Shown: positions 15,880-23,696 of the stretch, one piece after another
Numbering within the stretch: position 1 is the stretch's first letter
How the letters are laid out: each line of letters begins with the position of its first letter
Assembly: GCA_900546695.1 (NCBI GenBank)
Contig: URDX01000019.1
Location: 1 to 33,620, forward strand
DNA length: 33,620 nucleotides
Origin: an uncultured Eubacteriales bacterium
Lineage (GTDB): Bacteria > Bacillota > Clostridia > Oscillospirales > CAG-272
Direction of reading: 5' to 3'
Program-made: the position numbers and the translations under genes
Notes under the pieces: generated by a model
What the model saw: the letters and a program-made list of their open reading frames with translations, nothing else
What the model was told of the DNA's origin: nothing
Databases searched by the model: none

Positions 15880-15908
15880 ATTATAGTAAATGTTTTCTGC
15901 CGTGTCAA
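15880..15908 (-). promoter_or_regulatory. Consensus promoter of GH172 gene
   Basis: On the minus strand, a perfect TTGACA (15908-15903) and a perfect TATAAT (15885-15880) are separated by 17 nt. The predicted leader is about 63 nt and holds the imperfect dyad GGTTTGGTGACC, a possible operator. Confidence 0.88.
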
Positions 15909-16207
15909 GAATAAATTTAAGTTTTATTATTATATTTTTCAGCGTTACGATCGACGTGAAACAGAGCGCAAAGAGGGATAGAAAAAAGCGATCGAGTTCT
16001 CAGGGAACGGTGCTTTCACAAACCGATTCTTAGTACTCAATCGCCATATGACAGGGTATTATTGCACAAACAGGGGATATTGTCAAAACTGAAATTTCAG
16101 GCAATCAACGGATGAGTCTTTTCTTTCGAAATCTCTTTTGTTTTGCCTGCACACCATTGACAATGTCCGCCGGTGCAACGAACAATCCATTGCCGCGGCG
16201 GGCGCTT
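15909..16207. other. Gene-free AT-rich spacer
   Basis: No gene or RNA was recognised here. A second minus-strand promoter-like pair, TTGACA (16086-16081) with AATAAT (16063-16058) at 17-nt spacing, points toward the GH172 gene. The palindrome CTGAAATTTCAG lies next to it at about 16089-16100. Both are tentative. Confidence 0.4.
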
Positions 16208-16825
16208 TTATTGCAGCGGCAGGTCGAGCAGGTAGCCCGCGGCGATGCCGACGGCGGCGGATATCAGTATCAGCGTTATGGGATGGATGCGGCGGGAGGT
16301 GAGAAAGAGCGCGAGTGCGAATACGGCGAACGAAACGTAAAAGGCGGGCGCGGTGAAGCCCTGCACCGTAATTCCGCTCGGGAAGAATACCGCCGCGCCG
16401 ACCGAGATCGAGGCAGCTCCGATAAGCCCTATCGCAGCGGGACGCAGCCCGTCGAGGCAGCCTTCAACAATCCTGCTGCGGCGGAAGCGGTCGTAGACCC
16501 GCGCAACGATAAGGATAACGATTATGCTCGGCAGCGAAACGCCGAGCGTTGCGCAGAGCGCCCCCGCAAAACCTGCGGTTTGCGCGCCGACATAGGTCGA
16601 TATGTTTATGGCGAACGGTCCGGGCGTGCTCTCGCTGACCGCGACGAAATTGACCAGCTCCTCTACGCTCATCCATCCGTGCCGCACGACCTCTTCCTCA
16701 ATCAGCGGCAGCATGGCATATCCGCCGCCGAAGGTAAATGCGCCTATCTTCAGAAATGTAAGGAACAGCTGTCCGAGTCGGTCGCCGTAGGCGGTGTCGG
16801 CTTTTTTCTTTTCTTTTTTCGGCAT
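16208..16825 (-). CDS. Half-size chromate transporter (CHR family)
   Basis: The 205-residue membrane protein is one CHR domain. The family signature FGGGYAMLPLIEEEVVRHGW is near the N terminus (about 32-51), followed by the conserved ESTPGPFAINISTYVG segment. Five or six hydrophobic helices follow. Half-size CHR proteins normally occur as two adjacent genes encoding a heterodimer; no partner is seen on either side. The start at 16825 has GGAGGT 7 nt upstream; the longer in-frame ORF lacks a site. The first residues are a Lys-rich cytoplasmic tail. The natural substrate in anaerobes is uncertain, since chromate export is proven only in some members. No clear promoter was found upstream. Confidence 0.85.
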   Translation of the reverse strand: MPKKEKKKADTAYGDRLGQLFLTFLKIGAFTFGGGYAMLPLIEEEVVRHGWMSVEELVNFVAVSESTPGPFAINISTYVGAQTAGFAGALCATLGVSLPSIIVILIVARVYDRFRRSRIVEGCLDGLRPAAIGLIGAASISVGAAVFFPSGITVQGFTAPAFYVSFAVFALALFLTSRRIHPITLILISAAVGIAAGYLLDLPLQ

Positions 16826-17022
16826 AGTACACCTCCGGTCAGGTGAGGTTTTTCGTGAAAGACCTCTGAAAAAGCTTTTTGGTTTTATGCGGGGATTTAG
16901 TTTGTACCGCGCTATCGCGGGCGGAGTCATTCGCGGGTAATGTCTGATTGATGCACGCTGACAGTGCGTACTTACGAAATTTAGATAAACTTTAGGTTCG
17001 GTTGTACTTTGAGTTTGCTAAG

Positions 17023-17367
17023 ATTAAGCTGATAATGCACGCTGAATTTGCGCGCGTGAAAGCCTCCCTCATTAAACCGCTGCGCGGTTTAATATGCAAT
17101 TTTGCTTTGCTGCCGACGGCGGCAATCTTGCTTTGCAAGACCGCAAAATTGCACTTAAGGGGTAGGCAAGGCGAAGCCGCAGCCGAGCGAGCGGCAGTGA
17201 ATGACAGCCCGGTGGGCTGTCAGAGCCGCGAGTGACCGAGCCGCAGCGAGACAGTGTAGAATGGGGTCAGGTTGATAATGCAAATGTCATATTGACGGCG
17301 TGAAAGCCTCCCCTGTGTAAGGGGAGGCATACGCGTGCAGACCTTCAGTGTGCATTATCAGCTTAAT
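17023..17367. mobile_element. 345-bp inverted-repeat element (MITE-like)
   Basis: The ends are 24-nt inverted repeats with one mismatch (17023-17046 and 17344-17367; inner core CTGATAATGCAC). The interior has a chain of perfect hairpins: ATTAAACCGC/GCGGTTTAAT near 17071-17093, CTTGC/GCAAG inside a larger GCAATTTTG/CAAAATTGC pairing (about 17096-17157), GACAGCCC/GGGCTGTC near 17203-17221, and GCCTCCCC/GGGGAGGC at 17306-17328. The 15-nt sequence GCGTGAAAGCCTCCC occurs twice (17054 and 17298). No protein is encoded. It could be a non-autonomous mobile element or a composite of intergenic repeats. Confidence 0.5.
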
Positions 17368-17393
17368 TTCTTGCCTTTATCTCCACCGTCAAG

Positions 17394-17510
17394 CATACGA
17401 TGCAAAAAACTCCGCAATCAAACATTCGACACAAAAATACCGCCGTCAAGCGCACGACACAAAAATACCGCACTCAAGCGCCATCGCAAAAGCATCGCAA
17501 TCACCCCCGA
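17394..17510 (+). repeat. Degenerate tandem repeat, about 28-nt unit
   Basis: At least four units lie at 17394-17422, 17423-17450, 17451-17478 and 17479-17504. The consensus is close to CGACACAAAAATACCGC followed by TCAAG. Units two and three are the most alike. The beginning of a fifth unit merges with the terminator at 17511. Adjacent units touch without unique spacers. Confidence 0.6.
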
Positions 17511-17547
17511 CACAAAAGCGCCGCAGCGAAGCTGCGGCGCTTTTGTG
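17511..17547. terminator. Bidirectional terminator of GT4 gene
   Basis: A perfect 17-bp stem (CACAAAAGCGCCGCAGC with its complement) closes on the loop GAA, 55 nt downstream of the glycosyltransferase stop on the minus strand. A-rich and T-rich arms allow function in both directions. Confidence 0.8.
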
Positions 17548-17602
17548 CTTATATTCGAGTTTCAAGGCTCGGCGCACAACGGAGCGCGGTCGGTCGACCG
17601 TG

Positions 17603-18829
17603 TCACTCTGCCATTGCATAAAACTTTTCTATCTGCTCTGCGTTACCGAAATTCTCCTTCGACAGCCGCTCCGACAGCGAGCGTCTGAGCTCTTCGTCGC
17701 GCACGAGCTTTCCGAGACCTTCATATATCCCATCTGCCGAGATATCGGTAATAACGCCGTACTCCCCGCCGCAGAGCTGTTCGGAGGCAGAGACATAGTT
17801 CGTTACCATTATCGGCTTACACATCATCTTTGCCTCTTCGACTGTTATCGGCTTACCCTCATAGCGGGAGGTAAGCGCGAAAACGTCGCAGTCACGCAGA
17901 TAAGTATAGGGATTGTCGGTCGTTCCGAGCAGGACTATACGGTCGGCAATGCCGAGCTCGCCGGCCCTGTTCATCAGCGCATCGACATCCGACTGCTCTC
18001 CGCCGCCGAGGAAATACCACTTCATCTCGACACCGTCGGATATCAGCCGTGCAAGCGCCTCTACCGCCATATCCTGACCCTTCTGGTCGCAGATACGCGC
18101 GGTTGTGAGCACGCGCAGCCCGTCATAGCCGTCGGTAAAGGTCTCACCGTGCTCCGCCATACCGCGTACGGCGGCGGGGTCGTTGATATTGTCTATCTCA
18201 ACGCAGCGGTCGGCGACCTGCGGCAGGTGCGAGCAGAGCGCATCGTTTACCTTCTCGGAGACGGTAACGATGCCGTCGCACTGCGAAAAATAGTGCAGAT
18301 AGAGCCTGTCGTCACGCGGCGGGTTGCCGTAGTCGAAATGCAGCCACGCTATCTTCTTTTTCGCCTTGACCTTATCGCACATGTAGAACATCGTGCGGTC
18401 GCCCCAGTAAGCAGCGCAAACGTCGAACTCCTCCTCAAGCGGAGGCATATACTTCATCATGCTGCACCAGAGCTCGGTCGCGGGTCCGGAGCGCTTCTCC
18501 TTGCTGCCCGCGGCGAGAATGCGCACCACATACGGCAGCATGCGGAACAGCGCAAGCGGATGACGGCGAACGATGCAGTTCATCATCGTTCCGACGGCGT
18601 TCGCGCCCGAGAGCTTGAACATATCGGCGTAGCGCTCATCCATCGTGATGACCCTTATCTGCGGAGGTATCTTATCTATAAGCTTGCCCTCCCGCCGCGC
18701 GAGCAGCAGAGTGACATCGTAGCGCTCATAGTCTATGGTGTTTGCGAAGGCGAGAAAGGATTTCTCGGTTCCCGCGCAGTTCATGATTATTCCGACAATA
18801 AGGAGCTTGATTTTCTTGCTCTGTTCCAT
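17603..18829 (-). CDS. Glycosyltransferase family 4
   Basis: The 408-residue protein has the GT-B layout of GT4 enzymes, which transfer sugars from nucleotide donors to glycans or lipids. The N-terminal Rossmann half includes IVGIIMNCAGTEKS (about 11-24), with an acceptor-side glycine region. The C-terminal half has LTTARICDQKGQD (about 241-253) and FLGGG (273-277). The E-x7-E donor motif falls at Glu324 and Glu332 (SRYEGKPITVEEA). There is no signal peptide or membrane helix, so it works at the cytoplasmic face. It begins 27 nt after the stop of the beta-helix gene with AAAGGAC upstream, so the two are almost certainly co-transcribed. Substrate is unknown. It is not flanked by a capsule or O-antigen cluster. 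Confidence 0.85.
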   Translation of the reverse strand: MEQSKKIKLLIVGIIMNCAGTEKSFLAFANTIDYERYDVTLLLARREGKLIDKIPPQIRVITMDERYADMFKLSGANAVGTMMNCIVRRHPLALFRMLPYVVRILAAGSKEKRSGPATELWCSMMKYMPPLEEEFDVCAAYWGDRTMFYMCDKVKAKKKIAWLHFDYGNPPRDDRLYLHYFSQCDGIVTVSEKVNDALCSHLPQVADRCVEIDNINDPAAVRGMAEHGETFTDGYDGLRVLTTARICDQKGQDMAVEALARLISDGVEMKWYFLGGGEQSDVDALMNRAGELGIADRIVLLGTTDNPYTYLRDCDVFALTSRYEGKPITVEEAKMMCKPIMVTNYVSASEQLCGGEYGVITDISADGIYEGLGKLVRDEELRRSLSERLSKENFGNAEQIEKFYAMAE

Positions 18830-18856
18830 TGACTACCGTCCTTTTTTCGGGAAAAA

Positions 18857-20971
18857 TTATTTTTGCACTCCCACCTTGGAAAAGTCCATGGCATGGAAGC
18901 CGGGGATCGCCGTAAATATCGGGCTGTCCTCGGAGAGAGTATAGTCTCCGCCTTCGTAATCCGCAAAGCCGATCTGCGAAGGCTGAAGCTCGACATTGCC
19001 GCGAATAGAAGCGAGGCGATAGATATTGTTGAATATATCGGTATCGCGTTTGGGCGAGAGAACATTGTTTCTTATGCGGCTGTCGCCGTATGCATGCGGG
19101 GTGTAGTTATCGTTCAGGTCGACAACATTTGTCGTCTTGATAACGCGGAGCACGGGTGCGGCCATCGACCATATCTCGGTTCCGTAGCCCGAGCGCTCGG
19201 GGTTGAGCAGCGGTAGCTTCCAGTTATAGCCTATCGGACTCGGTATCGACCATTCTACGGGGAACTCGGCTATCTGAGTGTAGCCGGCGTTCATTCCCGT
19301 ACCGGGATAGTAGCCGCACTGGTCGAAGTGGATGCTCGTGTCGATAAAGATATTGTCGAGTATCTTGATATCTCTTCCGCCGCAGTAAACACCGTAGCCG
19401 TCGATGTTGATGAAGATATTCGAGTAGATATTGCGCATTCCGCCGCCCGCGTCGGAGTAGATACCGTGCGGGTTCATGTATTCGGAATCCTTGCAGACAA
19501 TGTCCTTGAACACATTATAGCGGTATGTTGCGCCGTTTCCGACCCAACCGCCGACATATATCGAGCCCGCATCGCCCGACTCGTAGCAGACATCGTGAAT
19601 ATAGTTATACTCGTAGATGTAGCCGCGCGCATCCTCGGTAAGGGTGGTGTGCGGAGCGTGATAGAACTCGTTATGTGCGATGTAGAAGGCGGTTCCGTCA
19701 ATATATAGAGCGCCGTCATAGACTCTGCCGATGTCGCCGAAATCGTGGAAGCGGTTGTTCGTTACCGTAGAATTCGACGGAGCAAGCGAAATCTTGTCGC
19801 CGCCGCGAAGGTTGAGCGCGGTGTTGCCGAGGTGCTCGAGCTCGCTGCCGTCAAGCAGGAACTCGCAGCCGTTCGTGTCTATTCCGCAGTTTCCGCAGTC
19901 GCGGACAACGCAGTTCAGCATGCTGTTGCGGTCGCCGCGCAGATGGATGCCGTCGTTGTAGCCGCCCTCGATGGTGATACCGTCGAGAGTGACATCATCC
20001 GCCTCAATATCGACGACGGTATCGCGGCATGCGCCGACGGCGATACGGATATCGCGCCAGTTGTCGGGAGCGTAGAAGTAGAGCAGACCCGTTGCTGCGT
20101 CGATGTAATACTCACCGACCTTGTCGAGCTCCTCGGGAACATTCAGATAGTAGTATCTGCCGCCGAGACCGCTCTGATCGCTGAGCGTATTCTTAGGCAG
20201 CGACACCATTTTGCTCTCCGCGTCGTAGGCTTTTATCTGCACGGGATACGTCTGCTGCCAGTCTATCGAGAACGAGCCCGCAGCATACGCGCCCTCTATG
20301 CTCGCCCAATTCGCTATGCGTCCGCGCTTGTCATAAAAACGGCTGCCGTTAAGATCGGCAGGCACATTGGGCTCCCCGAGATCCTCGAGAGAATGGAATG
20401 CGTAGATGTATGCGTCCTCATCCGCATAGTCCGGGTAACGCGCGATACGCGCACGGTCGCCGCCGAAATAGAGCGACAGACCCGGATCGGAATCCGAGAA
20501 TATCGCGTTGTCGTAAGCGATGCCGAGCGCGGCAAGGTCGGCTACGATTATCTTATCGCCGACACCCTCCGCGATTATCCGACTCGCCATGGCATCGGAT
20601 GCCGTCATTGCGCGGAAATCGGACGTGCCGAGAACGATACCGCCCTCAATAACCGCCTCTCCGCCCTCTGCGCGGTAGGTGACCTTGCCGTCCTCAGCGC
20701 CGAGCCTGAGCGTCTCGGTCTGCGGATAGACTCCCGCCTTGACGTGCACGACAGCCTCGCCGTCGCCCTTGCGGGCACGAACGGCATCGCGTGCCGCCGC
20801 TATCGTAGCAAGCGGAGCTTCCTTTGTTCCCACAGCGGTGTCGCTTCCGTCCGGGGATACCCAGACCTCGACCGCTGCGTCGTCTGCCGCATATACCGCG
20901 CACGGCAGGGCGAGCATTATCGCCGCCGTTACCGCCGCCGTAAATTTTACAGCTGCTCTGATACTTTTCAT
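18857..20971 (-). CDS. Secreted right-handed beta-helix protein
   Basis: The 704-residue protein has a signal peptide (about 1-28, cleavage after VYA). Next is the WVSPDGSDTAVGTKEAPLAT segment (37-56) that opens many secreted parallel beta-helix proteins, including GH141-like and polysaccharide-lyase-like families. A middle segment with YYIDAATGLLYFYAPD is typical of the same group. Short repeated strands then run to about residue 600 (DGIHLRGDRNSMLNCVVRDC, YGVYCGGRDIKILDN). Such proteins bind or cleave polysaccharides at the cell surface, but catalytic residues cannot be assigned here. The start at 20971 has GAGGTG 7 nt upstream; the ORF extends 62 codons into the leader without a site. There is no anchor motif at the C terminus, so it is probably released. 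It is first in a two-gene unit with the GT4 gene. Confidence 0.8.
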   Translation of the reverse strand: MKSIRAAVKFTAAVTAAIMLALPCAVYAADDAAVEVWVSPDGSDTAVGTKEAPLATIAAARDAVRARKGDGEAVVHVKAGVYPQTETLRLGAEDGKVTYRAEGGEAVIEGGIVLGTSDFRAMTASDAMASRIIAEGVGDKIIVADLAALGIAYDNAIFSDSDPGLSLYFGGDRARIARYPDYADEDAYIYAFHSLEDLGEPNVPADLNGSRFYDKRGRIANWASIEGAYAAGSFSIDWQQTYPVQIKAYDAESKMVSLPKNTLSDQSGLGGRYYYLNVPEELDKVGEYYIDAATGLLYFYAPDNWRDIRIAVGACRDTVVDIEADDVTLDGITIEGGYNDGIHLRGDRNSMLNCVVRDCGNCGIDTNGCEFLLDGSELEHLGNTALNLRGGDKISLAPSNSTVTNNRFHDFGDIGRVYDGALYIDGTAFYIAHNEFYHAPHTTLTEDARGYIYEYNYIHDVCYESGDAGSIYVGGWVGNGATYRYNVFKDIVCKDSEYMNPHGIYSDAGGGMRNIYSNIFINIDGYGVYCGGRDIKILDNIFIDTSIHFDQCGYYPGTGMNAGYTQIAEFPVEWSIPSPIGYNWKLPLLNPERSGYGTEIWSMAAPVLRVIKTTNVVDLNDNYTPHAYGDSRIRNNVLSPKRDTDIFNNIYRLASIRGNVELQPSQIGFADYEGGDYTLSEDSPIFTAIPGFHAMDFSKVGVQK

Positions 20972-21120
20972 CTTGCACCTCGCATATGTATAAATTATCC
21001 GACGAAATTTGTCGGAATAGTTACACGCCGTATCTCCGCGCGTAAACCGCACCGAGCGGAGACATGCCCGCGGCTCCCCGCGGACGCGGTATAAGATATC
21101 ATATTGCCGCATCACAGTGT
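20972..21120 (-). promoter_or_regulatory. Structured leader of beta-helix gene
   Basis: The predicted leader of about 150 nt contains CCGCGG pairings (around 21070-21085), TCTCCGC/GCGGAGA and, close to the start codon, the dyad CCGACGAAATTTGTCGG (21000-21016, plus-strand reading). The last hairpin lies about 12 nt upstream of the GAGGTG ribosome binding site and could influence translation. No known riboswitch was recognised. Confidence 0.35.
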
Positions 21121-21127
21121 CAGTTGT

Positions 21128-21157
21128 ATTATAACCCATTTCGTTTGCTGTTGTCAA
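21128..21157 (-). promoter_or_regulatory. Consensus promoter of beta-helix/GT4 operon
   Basis: On the minus strand, a perfect TTGACA (21157-21152) and a perfect TATAAT (21133-21128) are separated by 18 nt. Confidence 0.85.
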
Positions 21158-21179
21158 GGAAAAACCTTGTCGAATTTTC

Positions 21180-21639
21180 CCGAACTTACGATTATGATTG
21201 GAAATTCAAATAAAACGGCACAGAGGGCACGCCGCGCGCAAATTTTCGGTGTGAATTAACGACTCAGCTTTAAGTAAAATACTTAGTTTACCGTCGTATG
21301 TCATCACTACGAATTCGAGTGAATCAAACCCTCAGCTGCTTTTCTTTGACCATGCAGTGAGCAGCGAACAACGCGCGGCGTTGTTCAAAAGCTCCAAAAG
21401 AAACGCCGCACCGCATAAAGGCTCCGCCTTTATGCGCCACCCATTTGAAAAAGGATGGACGAAAACTTTAATCTGCTTGCACCCTCAGTCGATGCGCATC
21501 TGCGGGTAAAACCTTTACTCCGGAATCGTCCCGCTGCTCTGCCCGAGAAAGGCTCCCTTAGTTTTAAAGCTTTGCGGGGGTGTGGGGGCGCTTTCTCGAA
21601 AGCGTCCCCACACCCCCGGAAAATTTAATAATTATATAC
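21180..21639. other. Gene-free spacer with hairpins
   Basis: No gene is supported here. Perfect hairpins lie at 21366-21386 (GAACAACGC stem, loop GCG) and 21412-21436 (CGCATAAAGGC stem, loop TCC). A 20-bp stem with one G-T pair lies at 21576-21617 (arm starting GGGGGTGTGGGG, loop TC). The last resembles, in layout, the G-run hairpins at 4252-4404. None has a good T tract. Confidence 0.6.
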
Positions 21640-21668
21640 TTGTGCGCGGCGGTGTTTTATGATATAAT
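21640..21668 (+). promoter_or_regulatory. Promoter of lepB operon
   Basis: TTGTGC (21640-21645) and a perfect TATAAT (21663-21668) are separated by 17 nt. It gives a leader of about 245 nt, which is long and T-poor from about 21735 to 21900. Confidence 0.7.
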
Positions 21669-21919
21669 TTTCTTTGTATATTGAGAAAGTGTTTGTCGGC
21701 GGCGCGCGGCGGTTCTGAATCGACCGTTTCGCGGGCTCAGGCAGCACAAAATCAGAGCGCGCGAGCAAGCGTGCAAGCAATCGGACACGAACAAAAACAG
21801 TCCGGGGGGCAAGCGGAAGCAACACCAAGCAAAAAAGCAAGCGCAAGTAAACGGACGCCCCCAAGCAAAGAAACGGGCACAAGTAAACGGAAACAAACCT
21901 AAAAAAGAGGTATACCGAT

Positions 21920-22687
21920 ATGGATAACGACAACACAAATTTCTCCTCCCGTGAGCAGCGCGGGCAGGTAACCGAAGCAGAGCGCGGAGCCGGAGCGCAC
22001 AGCGCTGCGGCACACGGTGCGTCGACAAGCGGTACTGCGGCAAGCGGCGCGGCTGCACAAAAATCCTCGGACGACAGAGAGGGCGGCTTTTCGGTCTCGC
22101 TCATCGAGTGGGTGGAGATGTTCGCGGGCTGCTTTGCGGTCGTGCTGCTGATAGTCACCTTTCTTTTCCGCCATTCGCCCGTCGACGGCACGTCGATGGT
22201 CCCGACGCTGAACAACGGCGACATTCTGATAATCGAGGAGCTCGGCTACACGCCGAAGCAGGGCGACGTCATCGTCGCGCAGTCACCGTCGCTCGGCTAC
22301 AACGAGCCGATAGTCAAGCGCGTTATCGCCACGGGCGGTCAGACGGTGGATATCGACTTTGACACCTGGACGGTCACCGTAGACGGCGAGGCGCTGAACG
22401 AGACATGGGCGCTGACCGAGATAAACAAGGACGGCAGCTACAGGATCACCGACGAGAAAAAATCGGGCGGCGACTACAGCATCAACTACATCGAGGGGCA
22501 GAGCATGCTCTCGCGCGATGTCACCTTCCCTCTCACCGTGCCCGAGGGCTGCGTGTTTGTAATGGGCGACAACCGCAACGGCTCGCTTGACTCGCGTTCC
22601 TCCCGCGTCGGAATAATCGACGAACGTCTCGTCGTAGGTCACGTTATCTTCCGTCTTTTCCCGATGAGCCGTTTCGGCTCGATTTGA
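21920..22687 (+). CDS. lepB: Signal peptidase I
   Basis: The 255-residue membrane protease removes signal peptides from exported proteins. It has a long Ala/Gly/Ser-rich cytoplasmic N-terminal part (about 1-58), one transmembrane helix (about 61-82) and the S26 catalytic domain outside. The Ser/Lys dyad is Ser92 (DGTSMVPTL) and Lys133 (EPIVKRVIA), and the late signature GDNRNGSLDSR is at 216-226. AGAGGT lies about 9 nt upstream of the ATG. It is first in a tight unit; rbgA follows after 22 nt. In many Firmicutes this cluster sits behind rplS, but here it begins with its own promoter. The N-terminal part is longer than in typical Bacillus SipS. Confidence 0.93.
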   Translation: MDNDNTNFSSREQRGQVTEAERGAGAHSAAAHGASTSGTAASGAAAQKSSDDREGGFSVSLIEWVEMFAGCFAVVLLIVTFLFRHSPVDGTSMVPTLNNGDILIIEELGYTPKQGDVIVAQSPSLGYNEPIVKRVIATGGQTVDIDFDTWTVTVDGEALNETWALTEINKDGSYRITDEKKSGGDYSINYIEGQSMLSRDVTFPLTVPEGCVFVMGDNRNGSLDSRSSRVGIIDERLVVGHVIFRLFPMSRFGSI

Positions 22688-22709
22688 TGCGGGCAGAAAA
22701 GGAGCTGCA

Positions 22710-23612
22710 ATGGCAGGAGAACAGCATACAACAAGAAATAATATAAACTGGTTTCCCGGTCACATGGCGCGGACGCGGCGGATAATGAAGGAGAGTCTGC
22801 CCCTTGTTGACATCGTTATCGAGGTGCTCGATGCGAGGATACCGCTCAGCTCGCGCAATCCCGAGATAAAAAAGCTGGTCGGCGGCAAGCCGATAATTTC
22901 GGTCTTTAACAAGATTTCACTCGCCGACCCCGACATCACCGCGCGCTGGCGCAGGGTGTTTGAGGAAGCGGGCGGCGGCTGTGCGTTTACCGACTGCACG
23001 ACGGGCGCGGGAATAAAAGAGCTGCCCGTCGCGGTACGCGAGCTGCTGGCGGACAAGCTGGCGCGTTTTGAGGAAAAGGGCATGAGCGGCAGAGCCGTCC
23101 GCGCAATGGTGGTCGGCATTCCGAACGTCGGAAAATCCTCGCTCATCAACCGTCTCGCGGGCGCAAAGAAGGCACGCACCGAGGACCGACCGGGCGTAAC
23201 GCTGAAAAAGCAGTGGATAAAGGCGCAGGGCGGGCTCGACCTGCTCGACATGCCGGGCGTACTGTGGCCCAAGTTTGAGGAGAAGCGGGTCGGCGAAAAT
23301 CTCGCCCTGACAGGCGCTATCCGCGACGCGATACTCGACACGGAGGAGCTTGCGGTGATACTCTGCAACCGTCTGCGCAATCTCTATCCCGACCTGCTCT
23401 GCGCAAGATACAAGCTCGGCGGGCACGAGGAGATAGCGGAGCTGACCGACTATGAACTGTTTCAGCTGATAGGACGCAAGCGCGGTTTTCTTATCTCGGG
23501 CGGCGAGGTGAGCGACGAGCGCACCGCGGTCATGCTGCTCGACGAATTCCGCGGTTCAAAGATAGGGCGAATATCGCTCGAGCGCCCCGAGCCCGTAAGA
23601 AACCGCAGCTGA
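22710..23612 (+). CDS. rbgA: Ribosome biogenesis GTPase RbgA (YlqF)
   Basis: The 300-residue protein is a circularly permuted GTPase needed for late 50S subunit assembly. The motifs come in the permuted order: G4 at NKIS (67-70), then G1 GIPNVGKS (136-143) and G3 DMPG (180-183). The N-terminal NWFPGHMARTRR is typical of the family, and a helical C-terminal domain follows (about 210-300). G4 is normally NKxD; here the Asp position is Ser70, with ADPD nearby (72-75), which could weaken guanine specificity or reflect a family variant. AAGGAG lies 5-6 nt before the ATG. Its stop codon lies inside the first unit of a short tandem repeat. Confidence 0.92.
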   Translation: MAGEQHTTRNNINWFPGHMARTRRIMKESLPLVDIVIEVLDARIPLSSRNPEIKKLVGGKPIISVFNKISLADPDITARWRRVFEEAGGGCAFTDCTTGAGIKELPVAVRELLADKLARFEEKGMSGRAVRAMVVGIPNVGKSSLINRLAGAKKARTEDRPGVTLKKQWIKAQGGLDLLDMPGVLWPKFEEKRVGENLALTGAIRDAILDTEELAVILCNRLRNLYPDLLCARYKLGGHEEIAELTDYELFQLIGRKRGFLISGGEVSDERTAVMLLDEFRGSKIGRISLERPEPVRNRS

Positions 23613-23662
23613 CACCGTCCAAAATTGCCGACACTGTCCCAACTGCCGACGCTGTTTCAATC
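23608..23662 (+). repeat. 18-nt tandem repeat at the rbgA stop codon
   Basis: Three degenerate units of 19, 18 and 18 nt (23608-23626, 23627-23644, 23645-23662) share the pattern GCCGACACTGTCCCAACT. The first unit contains the TGA stop codon of rbgA and differs by one early base, so the array appears to have grown from the 3' end of the gene. Confidence 0.6.
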
Positions 23663-23696
23663 AAGTACAGGCTGAATCAAAGGATCGGATAATAAT

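Noticed and set aside
17394..17520. Possible CRISPR array
   Set aside because: The units touch each other without unique spacers and differ from copy to copy, and no cas gene is nearby.
19745..21094. Long plus-strand open frame of 449 codons
   Set aside because: It is antisense to the beta-helix gene, has no ribosome binding site and an unnatural composition; it arises from GC-rich codon use on the other strand.
21681..21902. 73-codon frame in the lepB leader as a gene
   Set aside because: It has a TTG start, no ribosome binding site and a low-complexity product; the T-poor composition alone keeps it open. It is kept only as an observation.
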